In this document: piece by piece, positions 52,660-63,072 of the stretch | Layout: each line of letters begins with the position of its first letter | How positions within the stretch are numbered: position 1 is the stretch's first letter | DNA from: Vibrio mangrovi | Lineage (GTDB): Bacteria > Pseudomonadota > Gammaproteobacteria > Enterobacterales > Vibrionaceae | NCBI RefSeq assembly: GCF_024346955.1 | Contig: NZ_AP024883.1 | Coordinates: forward strand, 310,001-374,000 | Direction: 5' to 3' | DNA: 64,000 bases | The notes under the pieces: model-generated | Databases searched by the model: none | Told to the model about the DNA's origin: nothing | The model's input: only the letters and a program-made list of their open reading frames with translations | Made by a program: the position numbers and the translations under genes

Positions 52660-52760
52660 ATAATCCAGTCTCCGTCCAAGACCGTAGGCGTCGTCTCAGA
52701 CGGCTTAATCAAACCTACGTAGATGGTGCCCGAACTGACGAAAGCTCTATTTTTAATACC
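52660..52760 (+). promoter_or_regulatory. L10 leader (autoregulatory mRNA element)
   Basis: The untranslated leader of rplJ folds into the conserved shape: outer helix CGTAGG / CCTACG (52683-52688 with 52714-52719) enclosing a small hairpin CGTC-TCA-GACG (52692-52702) and an internal-loop strand CTTAATCAAA. This is the known target for the L10-(L7/L12) complex, which represses rplJL translation. Confidence 0.8.
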
Positions 52761-52843
52761 TTTCTTCTGGGACTGCACCTAAAAAGCTCTCACTGTTGAT
52801 GAAAATAGTGAGTGGTGTAACGACAACCAGGAGTAAATCCAAG

Positions 52844-53335
52844 ATGGCTTTAAATCTTCAAGACAAAAAAGCAATTGTTGCTGAAGTCAACGAAGCAGCC
52901 AGTGGTGCACTTTCTGCAGTTGTTGCTGATTCTCGTGGCGTTGAAGTAAGCGCGATGACTTCTCTGCGTAAACAGGCTCGTGAAGCCGGTGTTTACGTGA
53001 AAGTTGTTCGTAACACACTAGCACGCCGCGCAGTTGAAGGCACAGACTACGAATGCCTGAAAGATGTATTCGTAGGTCCTACTTTGATCGGTTTCTCTAA
53101 CGAGCACCCTGGTGCTGCTGCGCGTCTTTTTAAAGATTTCGCAAAAGAGAATAAAGATTTTGAGATCAAAGCAGCTGCATTCGAAGGTTCTATCGCTGAC
53201 GTCGAAGTACTAGCAACTCTACCAACTTACGACGAAGCTATTGCACGTCTGATGATGTGCATGAAAGAAGCTTCTGCTGGCAAGTTGGCACGTACTATCG
53301 CTGCTATCCGCGACCAAAAACAAGAAGCTGCATAA
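52844..53335 (+). CDS. rplJ: 50S ribosomal protein L10
   Basis: A 163-residue stalk base protein that carries L7/L12 dimers. The start MALNLQDKKAIVAEVNEAA, KVVRNTLARRAVEGT and the C-terminal L12-binding helix (LARTIAAIRDQKQEAA) are visible. ATG 52844 is preferred over upstream in-frame codons that would lie in the leader; CCAGGAGT precedes it. Represses its own operon through the L10 leader. Confidence 0.99.
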   Translation: MALNLQDKKAIVAEVNEAASGALSAVVADSRGVEVSAMTSLRKQAREAGVYVKVVRNTLARRAVEGTDYECLKDVFVGPTLIGFSNEHPGAAARLFKDFAKENKDFEIKAAAFEGSIADVEVLATLPTYDEAIARLMMCMKEASAGKLARTIAAIRDQKQEAA

Positions 53336-53392
53336 GGCTTGCTTTTTACTGGTTGCTTATTAAACTAATTGTTGACTTAGAAGAGAATTGTT

Positions 53393-53764
53393 ATGTCTAT
53401 TACTAACGAGCAAATCCTAGACGCTATTGCAGAAATGTCTGTAATGCAAGTTGTTGAACTGATCGAAGCAATGGAAGAGAAATTTGGTGTTTCTGCTGCT
53501 GCTGCTGTTGTTGCTGGCGGAGCTGCTGGCGGCGCTGAAGCTGCTGCTGAGCAATCTGAATTTGACGTTATCCTGGCTTCTGCTGGCGGTAACAAAGTTG
53601 CTGTAATCAAAGCTGTTCGCGGCGCAACTGGTCTGGGTCTGAAAGAAGCGAAAGCTCTTGTTGACGGCGCTCCAGCACCGATCAAAGAAGGTGTTGAGAA
53701 AGAAGAAGCTGAAGCTCTTAAAGCACAACTTGAAGAAGCTGGTGCAACTGTTGAGCTTAAGTAA
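53393..53764 (+). CDS. rplL: 50S ribosomal protein L7/L12
   Basis: A 123-residue stalk protein. The N-terminal dimerisation helices (SITNEQILDAIAEMSVMQVV) are followed by an Ala/Gly-rich hinge (about 38-52) and the factor-binding domain GGNKVAVIKAVRGATGLGLKEAKALVDG. It recruits translational GTPases in multiple copies per ribosome. Followed by the attenuator before rpoB. Confidence 0.99.
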   Translation: MSITNEQILDAIAEMSVMQVVELIEAMEEKFGVSAAAAVVAGGAAGGAEAAAEQSEFDVILASAGGNKVAVIKAVRGATGLGLKEAKALVDGAPAPIKEGVEKEEAEALKAQLEEAGATVELK

Positions 53765-53796
53765 TTCTTACTTAATTGCTTAGCCGAAAGGCTAAT

Positions 53797-53827
53797 GGCT
53801 GGTGGTTTATTGACCACCGGCCTTTTT
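53797..53827 (+). terminator. Attenuator between rplL and rpoB
   Basis: 10-bp stem GGCTGGTGGT / ACCACCGGCC with a 6-nt loop and TTTTT. In E. coli the equivalent site stops about 80% of transcripts, setting the ratio of ribosomal protein to RNA polymerase synthesis. The following 180 bp of leader hold no gene. Confidence 0.88.
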
Positions 53828-54006
53828 GCGCTGTAGGGTGTCGATGAATTTTCCTACTGTTTAGTCATTCGATATCCATGCAAAAAACGTTTATCTCAAC
53901 GTGGTTAAACGTCACTACAGTAAACAGTTAGTTAGTCACTGCCGCTTCCCTTTAATGAACTAAAGGCGGGCAGTTTGGGTCACTTATCAGCGAGCTGAGG
54001 AACCCC

Positions 54007-57000
54007 ATGGTTTACTCCTATACCGAGAAAAAGCGCATCCGCAAGGACTTTGGTACTCGTCCACAAGTGTTGGACATTCCATACCTGCTATCGATCCAGC
54101 TCGATTCGTTCGACAAATTTATCGAACAGGATCCTGAAGGACAATATGGTCTAGAGGCTGCTTTCCGTTCTGTATTTCCTATTCAGAGCTATAACGGCAA
54201 CTCTGAGCTGCAATACGTTAGCTACCGTCTTGGTGAGCCAGTTTTTGATGTTAAAGAATGTCAAATCCGTGGTGTAACTTATTCAAAACCCCTACGTGTA
54301 AAACTACGTTTGGTGATTTTTGATAAAGACGCGCCGGCGGGTACTGTCAAAGATATTAAAGAACAAGAAGTCTACATGGGTGAGATTCCACTCATGACAG
54401 ATAATGGTACTTTTGTAATTAATGGTACTGAGAGGGTTATCGTATCCCAGCTGCACCGAAGCCCCGGCGTGTTCTTCGACAGCGATAAGGGTAAGACCCA
54501 CTCATCAGGAAAAGTCCTATATAACGCACGTATCATTCCTTACCGTGGTTCGTGGCTTGATTTCGAATTCGATCCGAAAGACAACTTGTATGTTCGTATC
54601 GACCGTCGTCGCAAATTACCGGCTTCTATTATCCTGCGTGCTCTAGGAAAAACGACTGAAGAGATTTTGGATATTTTCTTCGAAAAAATAAATTTCGAAG
54701 TGAAAGAACAAGCATTGATGATGGCCTTGGTTCCAGAACGTCTGCGTGGCGAAACTGCCAGCTTTGACGTTGAAGCGAACGGAAAGGTTTACATCGAAAA
54801 AGGACGTCGTGTTACTGCACGTCATATCCGCCAGTTGGAAAAAGACGCAGTCGAGTTTATCGAAGTTCCTGTCGAATACATTGTCGGTAAAGTATCTGCA
54901 AAAGATTACGTGAATGAAGCAACCGGTGAGCTGATTGTTACTGCGAACCAGGAGCTGAGCCTTGAAGTGTTGGCTAACCTCTCTCAGGCTGGCTATAAGA
55001 AGATTGAGGTATTGTATACAAATGACCTTGATCACGGCTCATTCATGTCTGATACATTGCGTATTGACAGCACGACTGATCGCATTTCAGCTCTTGTTGA
55101 AATCTATCGGATGATGCGCCCTGGTGAGCCACCAACAAAAGAAGCGGCTGAAGCGTTGTTTGAAAGTCTGTTCTTCTCTGAAGAACGTTATGATCTTTCA
55201 ACTGTTGGGCGGATGAAATTCAACAGCTCTATCGCTCGTGATGATGCTGAAGATCTGGGTACGCTTGACGAGTCCGATATCATCGAAGTGATGAAGAAAC
55301 TGATCGCGATCCGTAATGGTATCGGAGAGGTTGATGATATTGACCACTTGGGTAACCGTCGTATCCGTAGCGTTGGTGAAATGGCTGAAAACCAGTTCCG
55401 TGTTGGTCTTGTACGTGTTGAACGTGCTGTAAAAGAGCGTTTGAGTCTGGGTGATCTGGACAACGTAATGCCACAGGATTTGATCAATGCGAAGCCAATT
55501 TCTGCTGCGGTAAAAGAATTCTTTGGTTCTTCTCAGTTGTCTCAGTTTATGGACCAGAACAACCCGCTTTCAGAAGTAACGCACAAACGTCGTATTTCTG
55601 CATTGGGTCCTGGTGGTCTGACACGTGAGCGTGCTGGTTTTGAAGTTCGTGACGTACACGTAACTCACTATGGTCGTCTGTGTCCGATTGAAACTCCTGA
55701 AGGTCCAAACATCGGTCTGATTAACTCGCTCTCTGCATTTGCGCGTTGTAATGAGTATGGTTTCCTCGAAACGCCATATCGTCGTGTTGTCGATGGTATT
55801 GTGACTGACGAAGTTGAATATTTGTCAGCGATCGAAGAAGGCCAGTTTGTTATTGCACAGGCTAACGCGAAACTTACCGATGAAAGCACTTTTGCAGATG
55901 AACTGATTACTGCTCGCCAAAAAGGTGAGTCAGGTCTTCATCCTCGCGAACATGTAAACTACATGGACGTTGCAACAAACCAGGTTGTATCTATTGCAGC
56001 TTCGTTAATCCCATTCCTTGAGCACGATGACGCAAACCGTGCATTGATGGGTGCGAACATGCAACGTCAGGCTGTACCGACACTTCGCGCTGATAAGCCA
56101 CTGGTGGGTACAGGTATTGAACGTAATGTAGCTGTGGATTCCGGTGTAACTGCCGTTGCCAAACGTGGCGGTCATGTTCAGTCTGTAGATGCTTCTCGTA
56201 TTGTTATCAAAGTTAACGAAGATGAATTGATCCCGGGCGAAGCTGGTATTGATATCTATAATCTGACTAAATATACACGTTCGAACCAGAACACTTGTAT
56301 CAACCAGCGTCCTTGTGTGATGCCGGGTGAACCTGTGGCTCGTGGTGATGTTCTGGCTGATGGTCCTTCAACGGATCTGGGTGAGCTGGCCCTTGGTCAG
56401 AACATGCGTATCGCATTCATGCCTTGGAATGGTTATAACTTTGAGGACTCGATCCTTGTTTCTGAGCGTGTTGTTCAGGAAGACCGTTTCACAACGATTC
56501 ATATCCAGGAGCTTTCCTGTGTTGCTCGTGATACCAAGTTGGGCGCAGAAGAGATTACTGCGGATATTCCAAACGTTGGTGAAGCAGCGCTGTCGAAACT
56601 GGATGAATCCGGTATCGTGTATATCGGTGCAGAAGTCAAAGGTGGCGATATTCTGGTTGGTAAAGTGACACCAAAAGGTGAAACACAACTGACTCCGGAA
56701 GAAAAACTGCTTCGTGCGATTTTCGGTGAAAAAGCTTCAGATGTTAAAGATACATCTCTGCGTGTACCAAACTCAGTTTCAGGTACGGTTATCGATGTTC
56801 AGGTCTTCACTCGTGATGGCGTAGAAAAAGATAAGCGTGCACTTGAAATCGAACAGATGCAGCTGAAAGAAGCGAAGAAAGACCTGACAGAAGAATTCCA
56901 GATTCTTGAGGGCGGTTTGCTTGCCCGTGTAAGAGCTGTATTACTCTCTGGTGGTTACTCTGAAGCGAAGCTGGATTCAATCGAGCGTAAGAAATGGCTG

Positions 57001-58038
57001 GAACAAACACTGGAAGATGGTGAGCTTCAGTCTCAGCTTGAGCAGCTTGCTGAACAGTGGGATGAGCTGAAAGCTGATTTCGATAAGAAGTTCGAAGCCA
57101 AGCGCCGTAAGATCACTCAAGGTGATGATCTCGCCCCTGGTGTTCTGAAAATCGTAAAAGTTTATTTAGCTGTAAAACGTCGTATCCAGCCTGGTGATAA
57201 AATGGCCGGCCGTCACGGTAACAAGGGTGTTATCTCTAAGATTAACCCTGTAGAAGACATGCCTTATGACGAAAACGGTCGTCCGGTTGACATCGTACTG
57301 AACCCTCTGGGTGTACCGTCACGGATGAACATCGGTCAGATTCTTGAAGTTCACTTGGGTTCTGCTGCGAAAGGCATCGGCGACAAGATCAACCAGATGA
57401 TTAAAGAGCAGCAGGAAATTGCGAAACTACGTGAATTCTTGCAGGAAGTTTATGCTCTGGGTAACGATATTCGTCAGAAAGTGGACATCTCTGCTCTTTC
57501 AGATGAAGACATTCGTACACTGGCGAATAACCTACGTAACGGTCTACCGGTAGCAACACCAGTCTTCGACGGTGCAACTGAGCCTGAAATCAAGCAACTG
57601 CTGAAATTGGCAGATCTGCCTGAATCCGGTCAGTTGACATTGTTTGATGGCCGTACCGGTGACGCATTTGAGCGTCCGGTAACAGTGGGTTACATGTACA
57701 TGCTGAAATTGAACCACTTGGTTGACGATAAGATGCATGCACGTTCGACTGGTTCTTATAGCCTGGTAACTCAGCAACCACTTGGTGGTAAAGCTCAGTT
57801 CGGTGGTCAACGGTTCGGTGAGATGGAAGTATGGGCACTTGAAGCTTATGGTGCTGCTTATACGCTTCAGGAAATGCTGACGGTGAAATCGGATGACGTG
57901 AATGGTCGTACGAAGATGTATAAAAACATCGTCGACGGCAACCACAGTATGGAACCTGGCATGCCAGAATCGTTCAACGTATTGTTGAAAGAGATTCGCT
58001 CACTGGGTATCAACATTGAGCTAGAAGACGAAGAGTAA
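54007..58038 (+). CDS. rpoB: RNA polymerase beta subunit
   Basis: A 1343-residue catalytic subunit, about the E. coli length. Start MVYSYTEKKRIRKDFGTRP. The rifampicin region GSSQLSQFMDQNNPLSEVTHKRRISALGPGGL is wild-type looking. RHGNKGVISKINPVEDMPY and the C-terminal GMPESFNVLLKEIRSLGINIEL are conserved. TGAGGAA precedes the ATG. Co-transcribed with rpoC. Confidence 0.99.
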   Translation: MVYSYTEKKRIRKDFGTRPQVLDIPYLLSIQLDSFDKFIEQDPEGQYGLEAAFRSVFPIQSYNGNSELQYVSYRLGEPVFDVKECQIRGVTYSKPLRVKLRLVIFDKDAPAGTVKDIKEQEVYMGEIPLMTDNGTFVINGTERVIVSQLHRSPGVFFDSDKGKTHSSGKVLYNARIIPYRGSWLDFEFDPKDNLYVRIDRRRKLPASIILRALGKTTEEILDIFFEKINFEVKEQALMMALVPERLRGETASFDVEANGKVYIEKGRRVTARHIRQLEKDAVEFIEVPVEYIVGKVSAKDYVNEATGELIVTANQELSLEVLANLSQAGYKKIEVLYTNDLDHGSFMSDTLRIDSTTDRISALVEIYRMMRPGEPPTKEAAEALFESLFFSEERYDLSTVGRMKFNSSIARDDAEDLGTLDESDIIEVMKKLIAIRNGIGEVDDIDHLGNRRIRSVGEMAENQFRVGLVRVERAVKERLSLGDLDNVMPQDLINAKPISAAVKEFFGSSQLSQFMDQNNPLSEVTHKRRISALGPGGLTRERAGFEVRDVHVTHYGRLCPIETPEGPNIGLINSLSAFARCNEYGFLETPYRRVVDGIVTDEVEYLSAIEEGQFVIAQANAKLTDESTFADELITARQKGESGLHPREHVNYMDVATNQVVSIAASLIPFLEHDDANRALMGANMQRQAVPTLRADKPLVGTGIERNVAVDSGVTAVAKRGGHVQSVDASRIVIKVNEDELIPGEAGIDIYNLTKYTRSNQNTCINQRPCVMPGEPVARGDVLADGPSTDLGELALGQNMRIAFMPWNGYNFEDSILVSERVVQEDRFTTIHIQELSCVARDTKLGAEEITADIPNVGEAALSKLDESGIVYIGAEVKGGDILVGKVTPKGETQLTPEEKLLRAIFGEKASDVKDTSLRVPNSVSGTVIDVQVFTRDGVEKDKRALEIEQMQLKEAKKDLTEEFQILEGGLLARVRAVLLSGGYSEAKLDSIERKKWLEQTLEDGELQSQLEQLAEQWDELKADFDKKFEAKRRKITQGDDLAPGVLKIVKVYLAVKRRIQPGDKMAGRHGNKGVISKINPVEDMPYDENGRPVDIVLNPLGVPSRMNIGQILEVHLGSAAKGIGDKINQMIKEQQEIAKLREFLQEVYALGNDIRQKVDISALSDEDIRTLANNLRNGLPVATPVFDGATEPEIKQLLKLADLPESGQLTLFDGRTGDAFERPVTVGYMYMLKLNHLVDDKMHARSTGSYSLVTQQPLGGKAQFGGQRFGEMEVWALEAYGAAYTLQEMLTVKSDDVNGRTKMYKNIVDGNHSMEPGMPESFNVLLKEIRSLGINIELEDEE

Positions 58039-58076
58039 TTCTGTTCTTTCGTAAGAAGAATGGGATTATCTGGTAG

Positions 58077-58099
58077 AAAGGCGCTACCTGGCGCCTTTT
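58077..58099 (+). terminator. Hairpin between rpoB and rpoC
   Basis: Stem AAAGGCGC / GCGCCTTT with a 6-nt loop, 22 bp before the rpoC start. Because rpoC depends on this transcript it is more likely a weak terminator or processing signal than a true end. Confidence 0.5.
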
Positions 58100-58120
58100 A
58101 ACTCCTTACAGGAGCTGATT

Positions 58121-61100
58121 GTGAAAGACTTATTAAACTTTCTGAAAGCACAGCATAAGACCGAAGAATTTGACGCGATCAAAATCGGTCTTTCTTCGCC
58201 TGATATGATCCGTTCGTGGTCATTCGGTGAAGTGAAAAAACCTGAAACCATCAACTACCGTACGTTCAAACCGGAGCGTGATGGTCTGTTTTGTGCGCGT
58301 ATTTTTGGTCCGGTAAAAGACTATGAGTGTCTTTGTGGAAAGTACAAGCGCTTGAAGCACCGTGGTGTAATTTGTGAAAAATGTGGCGTAGAAGTCACTC
58401 AGACTAAAGTTCGTCGTGACCGTATGGGACACATTGAACTGGCGTCTCCAGTTGCTCACATCTGGTTCCTGAAATCGCTTCCGTCTCGTATCGGTCTATT
58501 GATGGATATGCCGCTGCGTGATATTGAGCGTGTGCTTTATTTTGAAATGTATGTCGTTACTGAACCTGGAATGACAGATCTGGAAAAAGGTCAGCTACTG
58601 ACCGAAGAAGAATATCTGGATCGTCTGGAAGAGTGGGGTGACGAATTCACAGCGAAAATGGGCGCAGAAGCCATTAAGGACCTGTTGGGTTCAATGGATA
58701 TGCACCATGAAGCTGAAGTAATGCGTGAAGAGTTAAATTCAACAAACTCTGAAACAAAACGTAAGAAAGTGACCAAGCGCCTGAAGCTGGTTGAAGCGTT
58801 TATTGCTTCCGGAAACAATCCTGAGTGGATGATTCTGACTGTATTGCCTGTTTTGCCGCCTGATCTGCGTCCTTTGGTTCCTCTGGATGGTGGTCGTTTT
58901 GCAACTTCTGATCTGAATGATCTGTATCGTCGGGTGATTAACCGTAACAACCGTTTGAAGCGCCTGCTTGAGCTGGCTGCTCCGGATATTATTGTCCGTA
59001 ACGAAAAACGGATGTTGCAGGAATCAGTTGATGCGTTGCTGGATAATGGACGTCGTGGACGTGCGATTACCGGTTCAAACAAACGCCCACTGAAATCTCT
59101 TGCGGATATGATCAAAGGTAAACAAGGTCGTTTCCGTCAGAACTTGCTGGGTAAACGTGTTGACTATTCAGGCCGTTCTGTAATCACTGTAGGTCCATAT
59201 CTGCGTTTGCATCAGTGTGGTCTGCCGAAGAAGATGGCTTTGGAGCTGTTTAAACCATTTATCTACAGTAAGCTGGAGACTCGTGGTCTGGCGACAACGA
59301 TCAAAGCTGCGAAGAAAATGGTTGAACGTGAAGAGCCGGTAGTATGGGATATTCTGGATGAAGTTATCCGTGAACACCCAGTATTACTGAACCGTGCTCC
59401 AACACTTCACCGTTTGGGGATTCAGGCATTTGAACCTGTTCTGATCGAAGGGAAAGCAATTCAGCTACATCCACTTGTGTGTGCGGCGTATAACGCGGAC
59501 TTCGATGGCGACCAAATGGCGGTTCACGTTCCACTGACACTGGAAGCTCAGCTTGAAGCCCGTACACTGATGATGTCGACAAACAACATTCTGTCGCCAG
59601 CATCGGGTGATCCTATCATCGTACCTTCACAGGACGTTGTATTGGGTCTGTACTATATGACTCGTGAAAAGATCAATGCACCGGGCGAGGGAATGTACCT
59701 TGCTGGTCCTGCGGAAGCAGAAAAAGCATATCGCACGAAGTCTGCTGCTCTTCACGCCCGGGTGAAAGTCCGTATCACCGAAACGGTTCGTGATGAAGAC
59801 GGTAACGAAACGACTGAAACCAAAATGGTTGATACGACGATTGGCCGTGCGATGTTGTGGCAAATCGTACCGAGAGGTCTTCCTTTTAGCCTGGTTAACC
59901 AAAAACTGGGTAAGAAGCAGATTTCGAATCTGTTAAACGAGGCTTATCGTAAACTGGGTCTGAAAGACACCGTTATCTTCGCTGACCAGATCATGTATAC
60001 AGGTTTTGCTTATGCAGCACTGTCTGGTGTTTCCGTTGGTATCGACGATATGGTCGTACCACCAGCGAAATACTCAGAGATCTCTGAAGCTGAAGAAGAA
60101 GTTCGTGAAATTCAGGAACAATTCCAGTCAGGTCTTGTAACTGCCGGTGAACGTTATAACAAGGTTATCGATATCTGGGCTTCAACCAACGATCGCGTTG
60201 CCAAAGCCATGATGGAAAACCTTTCTTCGGAAACTGTTATCAACCGTGATGGTGAAGAAGAGAAGCAAGAGTCATTTAACAGCATTTATATGATGGCTGA
60301 CTCCGGAGCCCGGGGTTCTGCAGCTCAGATTCGTCAGTTGGCCGGTATGCGTGGTCTGATGGCTCGTCCTGATGGTTCGATTATCGAGACTCCGATTACA
60401 GCGAACTTTAAAGAAGGTCTGAACGTTCTTCAGTACTTTATCTCAACGCACGGTGCTCGTAAGGGTCTTGCGGATACGGCACTGAAAACTGCGAACTCAG
60501 GTTATCTGACTCGTCGTCTTGTTGACGTTGCACAAGATGTTGTTGTTACTGAACATGACTGTGGTACGCACGAAGGTGTTGAAATGATGCCACACATCGA
60601 AGGTGGGGATGTCAAAGTTGCTTTGACAGAACTTGCCTTAGGACGTGTTGTTGCTGAGGATGTTCTTAAGCCTGGTACAGAAGAGATTCTGATTCCTCGT
60701 AACACGCTGATCGATGAAAAACGGTGTCAGATTCTTGATGAAAACTCAGTTGACCAACTGAAAGTACGTTCTGTTGTAACCTGTGACTCTGACTTCGGTT
60801 GTTGTGCACAATGTTATGGTCGTGATCTGGCTCGTGGTCATCTGGTAAACCAAGGTGAATCCGTTGGTGTTATTGCGGCACAGTCTATCGGTGAACCGGG
60901 TACTCAGTTGACAATGCGTACGTTCCACATCGGTGGTGCGGCATCAACAGCTGCGGCAGAAAACAGTATTCAGACGAAGAACAAAGGTTCTGTGAAACTG
61001 AATAATGCGAAATTTGTAACCAACAAAGACGGTAAGCTTGTAATTACTTCACGTGCGACTGAACTGACTATTATCGATGAGTTCGGACGGACAAAAGAGA

Positions 61101-62323
61101 AACACAAACTTCCTTACGGTTCTTTATTGAGTAAAGCTGACGGTGATGCAGTTGATACGGGTGAAACCGTAGCAAACTGGGAAGCGCATACCATGTCAAT
61201 CATCACTGAAGTATCTGGTCGTGTTCAATATGTTGACATGATTGATGGTGTGACCGTCTCTCGCCAAATGGATGATCTGACTGGTCTGTCTTCAAGTGAA
61301 GTAACAGAAGCCGCAGCTCGTCCGTCTGCTGGTAAAGATATGCGTCCAGCCATCAAACTGGTTGATGAGCAGGGTCGTGATGTCATGATTCCGGGAACGG
61401 ATATGCCTGCTCAGTACTTCCTGCCGGGTAAAGCGATTGTGAACCTGGAAGATGGTGCTGAAGTTGGTGTGGGTGACACACTGGCTCGTATTCCGCAGAA
61501 ATCTGGCGGTAACCGGGATATTACCGGTGGTCTGCCTCGGGTTGCTGACCTGTTTGAAGCACGTAAACCAAAAGAGCCTGCAATTCTTGCTGAGCACACA
61601 GGTACTGTGTCATTCGGTAAAGAAACTAAAGGTAAACGCCGTTTGATCATCACACGTGATGGTGGCGATACTTATGAGGAAATGGTTCCTAAGCATCGTC
61701 AGTTGAACGTGTTTGAAGGTGAGAAGGTAGAACGGGGTGACGTGATTGCTGATGGTCCGGAATCTCCACATGATATTCTGCGTCTGCGTGGTATTCATGC
61801 GGTGACTCAGTACATTGCTAACGAAGTTCAGGAAGTTTATCGCTTACAGGGCGTTAAAATTAACGACAAGCACATTGAAACGATTGTTCGTCAGATGTTG
61901 CGTAAGTGTACCATTACTTTTGCTGGTGATTCTGAGTTCCTTGCTGGTGAACAGGTTGAGTACTCTCAGGTGAAAATTGCTAACCGTCAATTGGTTGCGG
62001 AAGGCAAAGAACCTGCACGTTATGAACGTGAATTGTTGGGTATCACAAAAGCCTCTCTGGCAACAGAGTCGTTCATTTCAGCGGCATCGTTCCAGGAAAC
62101 GACCCGAGTGCTGACCGAAGCTGCGGTTTCCGGTAAGCGTGACGATCTACGTGGCTTGAAAGAGAACGTTATCGTTGGTCGATTAATTCCGGCCGGTACT
62201 GGTTTTGCTTACCATCAGGAACGCCATGCAAGACGTGATGCACAAAAAGAAGGTCCATCTGCAGAGCAGGCAACGGACAATCTGGCAGCATTACTGAATG
62301 CCGGTTTCTCATCTGATGAGTAA
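58121..62323 (+). CDS. rpoC: RNA polymerase beta' subunit
   Basis: A 1400-residue catalytic subunit. Zinc-binding Cys cluster near the N-terminus (ECLCGKYKRLKHRGVICEKCG, about 70-90), the active-site magnesium motif NADFDGDQMA (about 457-466), the bridge/trigger region with GEPGTQLTMRTFHIGGAAS, and the second zinc site CDSDFGCCAQCYGRD. It starts at GTG 58121 with AGGAG at good spacing. Ends at a strong intrinsic terminator. Confidence 0.99.
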   Translation: MKDLLNFLKAQHKTEEFDAIKIGLSSPDMIRSWSFGEVKKPETINYRTFKPERDGLFCARIFGPVKDYECLCGKYKRLKHRGVICEKCGVEVTQTKVRRDRMGHIELASPVAHIWFLKSLPSRIGLLMDMPLRDIERVLYFEMYVVTEPGMTDLEKGQLLTEEEYLDRLEEWGDEFTAKMGAEAIKDLLGSMDMHHEAEVMREELNSTNSETKRKKVTKRLKLVEAFIASGNNPEWMILTVLPVLPPDLRPLVPLDGGRFATSDLNDLYRRVINRNNRLKRLLELAAPDIIVRNEKRMLQESVDALLDNGRRGRAITGSNKRPLKSLADMIKGKQGRFRQNLLGKRVDYSGRSVITVGPYLRLHQCGLPKKMALELFKPFIYSKLETRGLATTIKAAKKMVEREEPVVWDILDEVIREHPVLLNRAPTLHRLGIQAFEPVLIEGKAIQLHPLVCAAYNADFDGDQMAVHVPLTLEAQLEARTLMMSTNNILSPASGDPIIVPSQDVVLGLYYMTREKINAPGEGMYLAGPAEAEKAYRTKSAALHARVKVRITETVRDEDGNETTETKMVDTTIGRAMLWQIVPRGLPFSLVNQKLGKKQISNLLNEAYRKLGLKDTVIFADQIMYTGFAYAALSGVSVGIDDMVVPPAKYSEISEAEEEVREIQEQFQSGLVTAGERYNKVIDIWASTNDRVAKAMMENLSSETVINRDGEEEKQESFNSIYMMADSGARGSAAQIRQLAGMRGLMARPDGSIIETPITANFKEGLNVLQYFISTHGARKGLADTALKTANSGYLTRRLVDVAQDVVVTEHDCGTHEGVEMMPHIEGGDVKVALTELALGRVVAEDVLKPGTEEILIPRNTLIDEKRCQILDENSVDQLKVRSVVTCDSDFGCCAQCYGRDLARGHLVNQGESVGVIAAQSIGEPGTQLTMRTFHIGGAASTAAAENSIQTKNKGSVKLNNAKFVTNKDGKLVITSRATELTIIDEFGRTKEKHKLPYGSLLSKADGDAVDTGETVANWEAHTMSIITEVSGRVQYVDMIDGVTVSRQMDDLTGLSSSEVTEAAARPSAGKDMRPAIKLVDEQGRDVMIPGTDMPAQYFLPGKAIVNLEDGAEVGVGDTLARIPQKSGGNRDITGGLPRVADLFEARKPKEPAILAEHTGTVSFGKETKGKRRLIITRDGGDTYEEMVPKHRQLNVFEGEKVERGDVIADGPESPHDILRLRGIHAVTQYIANEVQEVYRLQGVKINDKHIETIVRQMLRKCTITFAGDSEFLAGEQVEYSQVKIANRQLVAEGKEPARYERELLGITKASLATESFISAASFQETTRVLTEAAVSGKRDDLRGLKENVIVGRLIPAGTGFAYHQERHARRDAQKEGPSAEQATDNLAALLNAGFSSDE

Positions 62324-62338
62324 TCATTAAAGTTAGAT

Positions 62339-62364
62339 AAAAGGCGCCGGAAGGCGCCTTTTTT
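62339..62364 (+). terminator. Intrinsic terminator of rpoBC
   Basis: Perfect stem AAAAGGCGCC / GGCGCCTTTT with loop GGAA and a T run, 15 bp after the rpoC stop. Confidence 0.97.
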
Positions 62365-62413
62365 GTCTCTGCCACACATCCAGAAAAGAGTGTTCCGGAC
62401 TCGATTTTATTCT

Positions 62414-62902
62414 TTATGCTCCCGGTGGGACGGACAGGCTATCGGCAATTAACTGTATCAACTGATCTTCTACTTCGAAGCGAACTTCTAATGTTTCTCC
62501 CAGATGAGATAAATCCCGGTCAAAATTCTCCAGATGTTCATCATCTTTGATATCCAGATATTTATCTGCAAAATTGAGTAATGGATCGGTGGTTTCAATG
62601 ATTGAAAAGTAGGTCTGATTAATCTCATCAGTGGCTGTGAATCCGGTCGACTCCCACTTGGCCTTTACCGTATCATAGATTTTGAAGTGTCCGGTTGAAA
62701 TGTAGTCCACAAGCTTTTGGCAAAAGTCATGAATTTCGGCGGTTGAAGGGAGTTCACTAAGTGCGGATTTGGAAGCGCAAGGTTGTAATGCAGCGAGTTT
62801 ACAGTATTTGACGAGCAAAGTTTGTCGGGAGTCTAACCAGTGGTCAATAACATCACTGGAACCTCCCCACTGCTCTTGTATTCTTTTGAATTTTTTAAGC
62901 AT
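62414..62902 (-). CDS. rsd: Regulator of sigma D (anti-sigma70 factor)
   Basis: A 162-residue all-helical Rsd/AlgQ-family protein that binds sigma70 and favours alternative sigma factors in stationary phase. Conserved features: DHWLDSRQTLLVKYCKLA near the start, FCQKLVDYISTGHFKIYD, and the C-terminal LGETLEVRFEVEDQLIQL. Two ATGs are in frame; 62902 sits 8 nt from GAGG and is preferred over 62908. Divergent from nudC, the same neighbourhood as in E. coli. Confidence 0.95.
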   Translation of the reverse strand: MLKKFKRIQEQWGGSSDVIDHWLDSRQTLLVKYCKLAALQPCASKSALSELPSTAEIHDFCQKLVDYISTGHFKIYDTVKAKWESTGFTATDEINQTYFSIIETTDPLLNFADKYLDIKDDEHLENFDRDLSHLGETLEVRFEVEDQLIQLIADSLSVPPGA

Positions 62903-63072
62903 GGCCATGCCCTCATGATCTGATCCCCGTAGGGAGATCCTGCTTTGGCAGTTGTGTCTGTAGACACAATATCTTATTCATACGAGAGGGTTATAACATG
63001 GTACACTTCCCACTCTGGTATGAAACTAGATTGCCAGCAAAATAGCCGGACTGCAAGGATATAGGAGTGATC

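Noticed and set aside
54007..62323. Long reverse-strand ORFs within rpoB and rpoC
   Set aside because: Shadows of strongly biased codon use in the polymerase genes.
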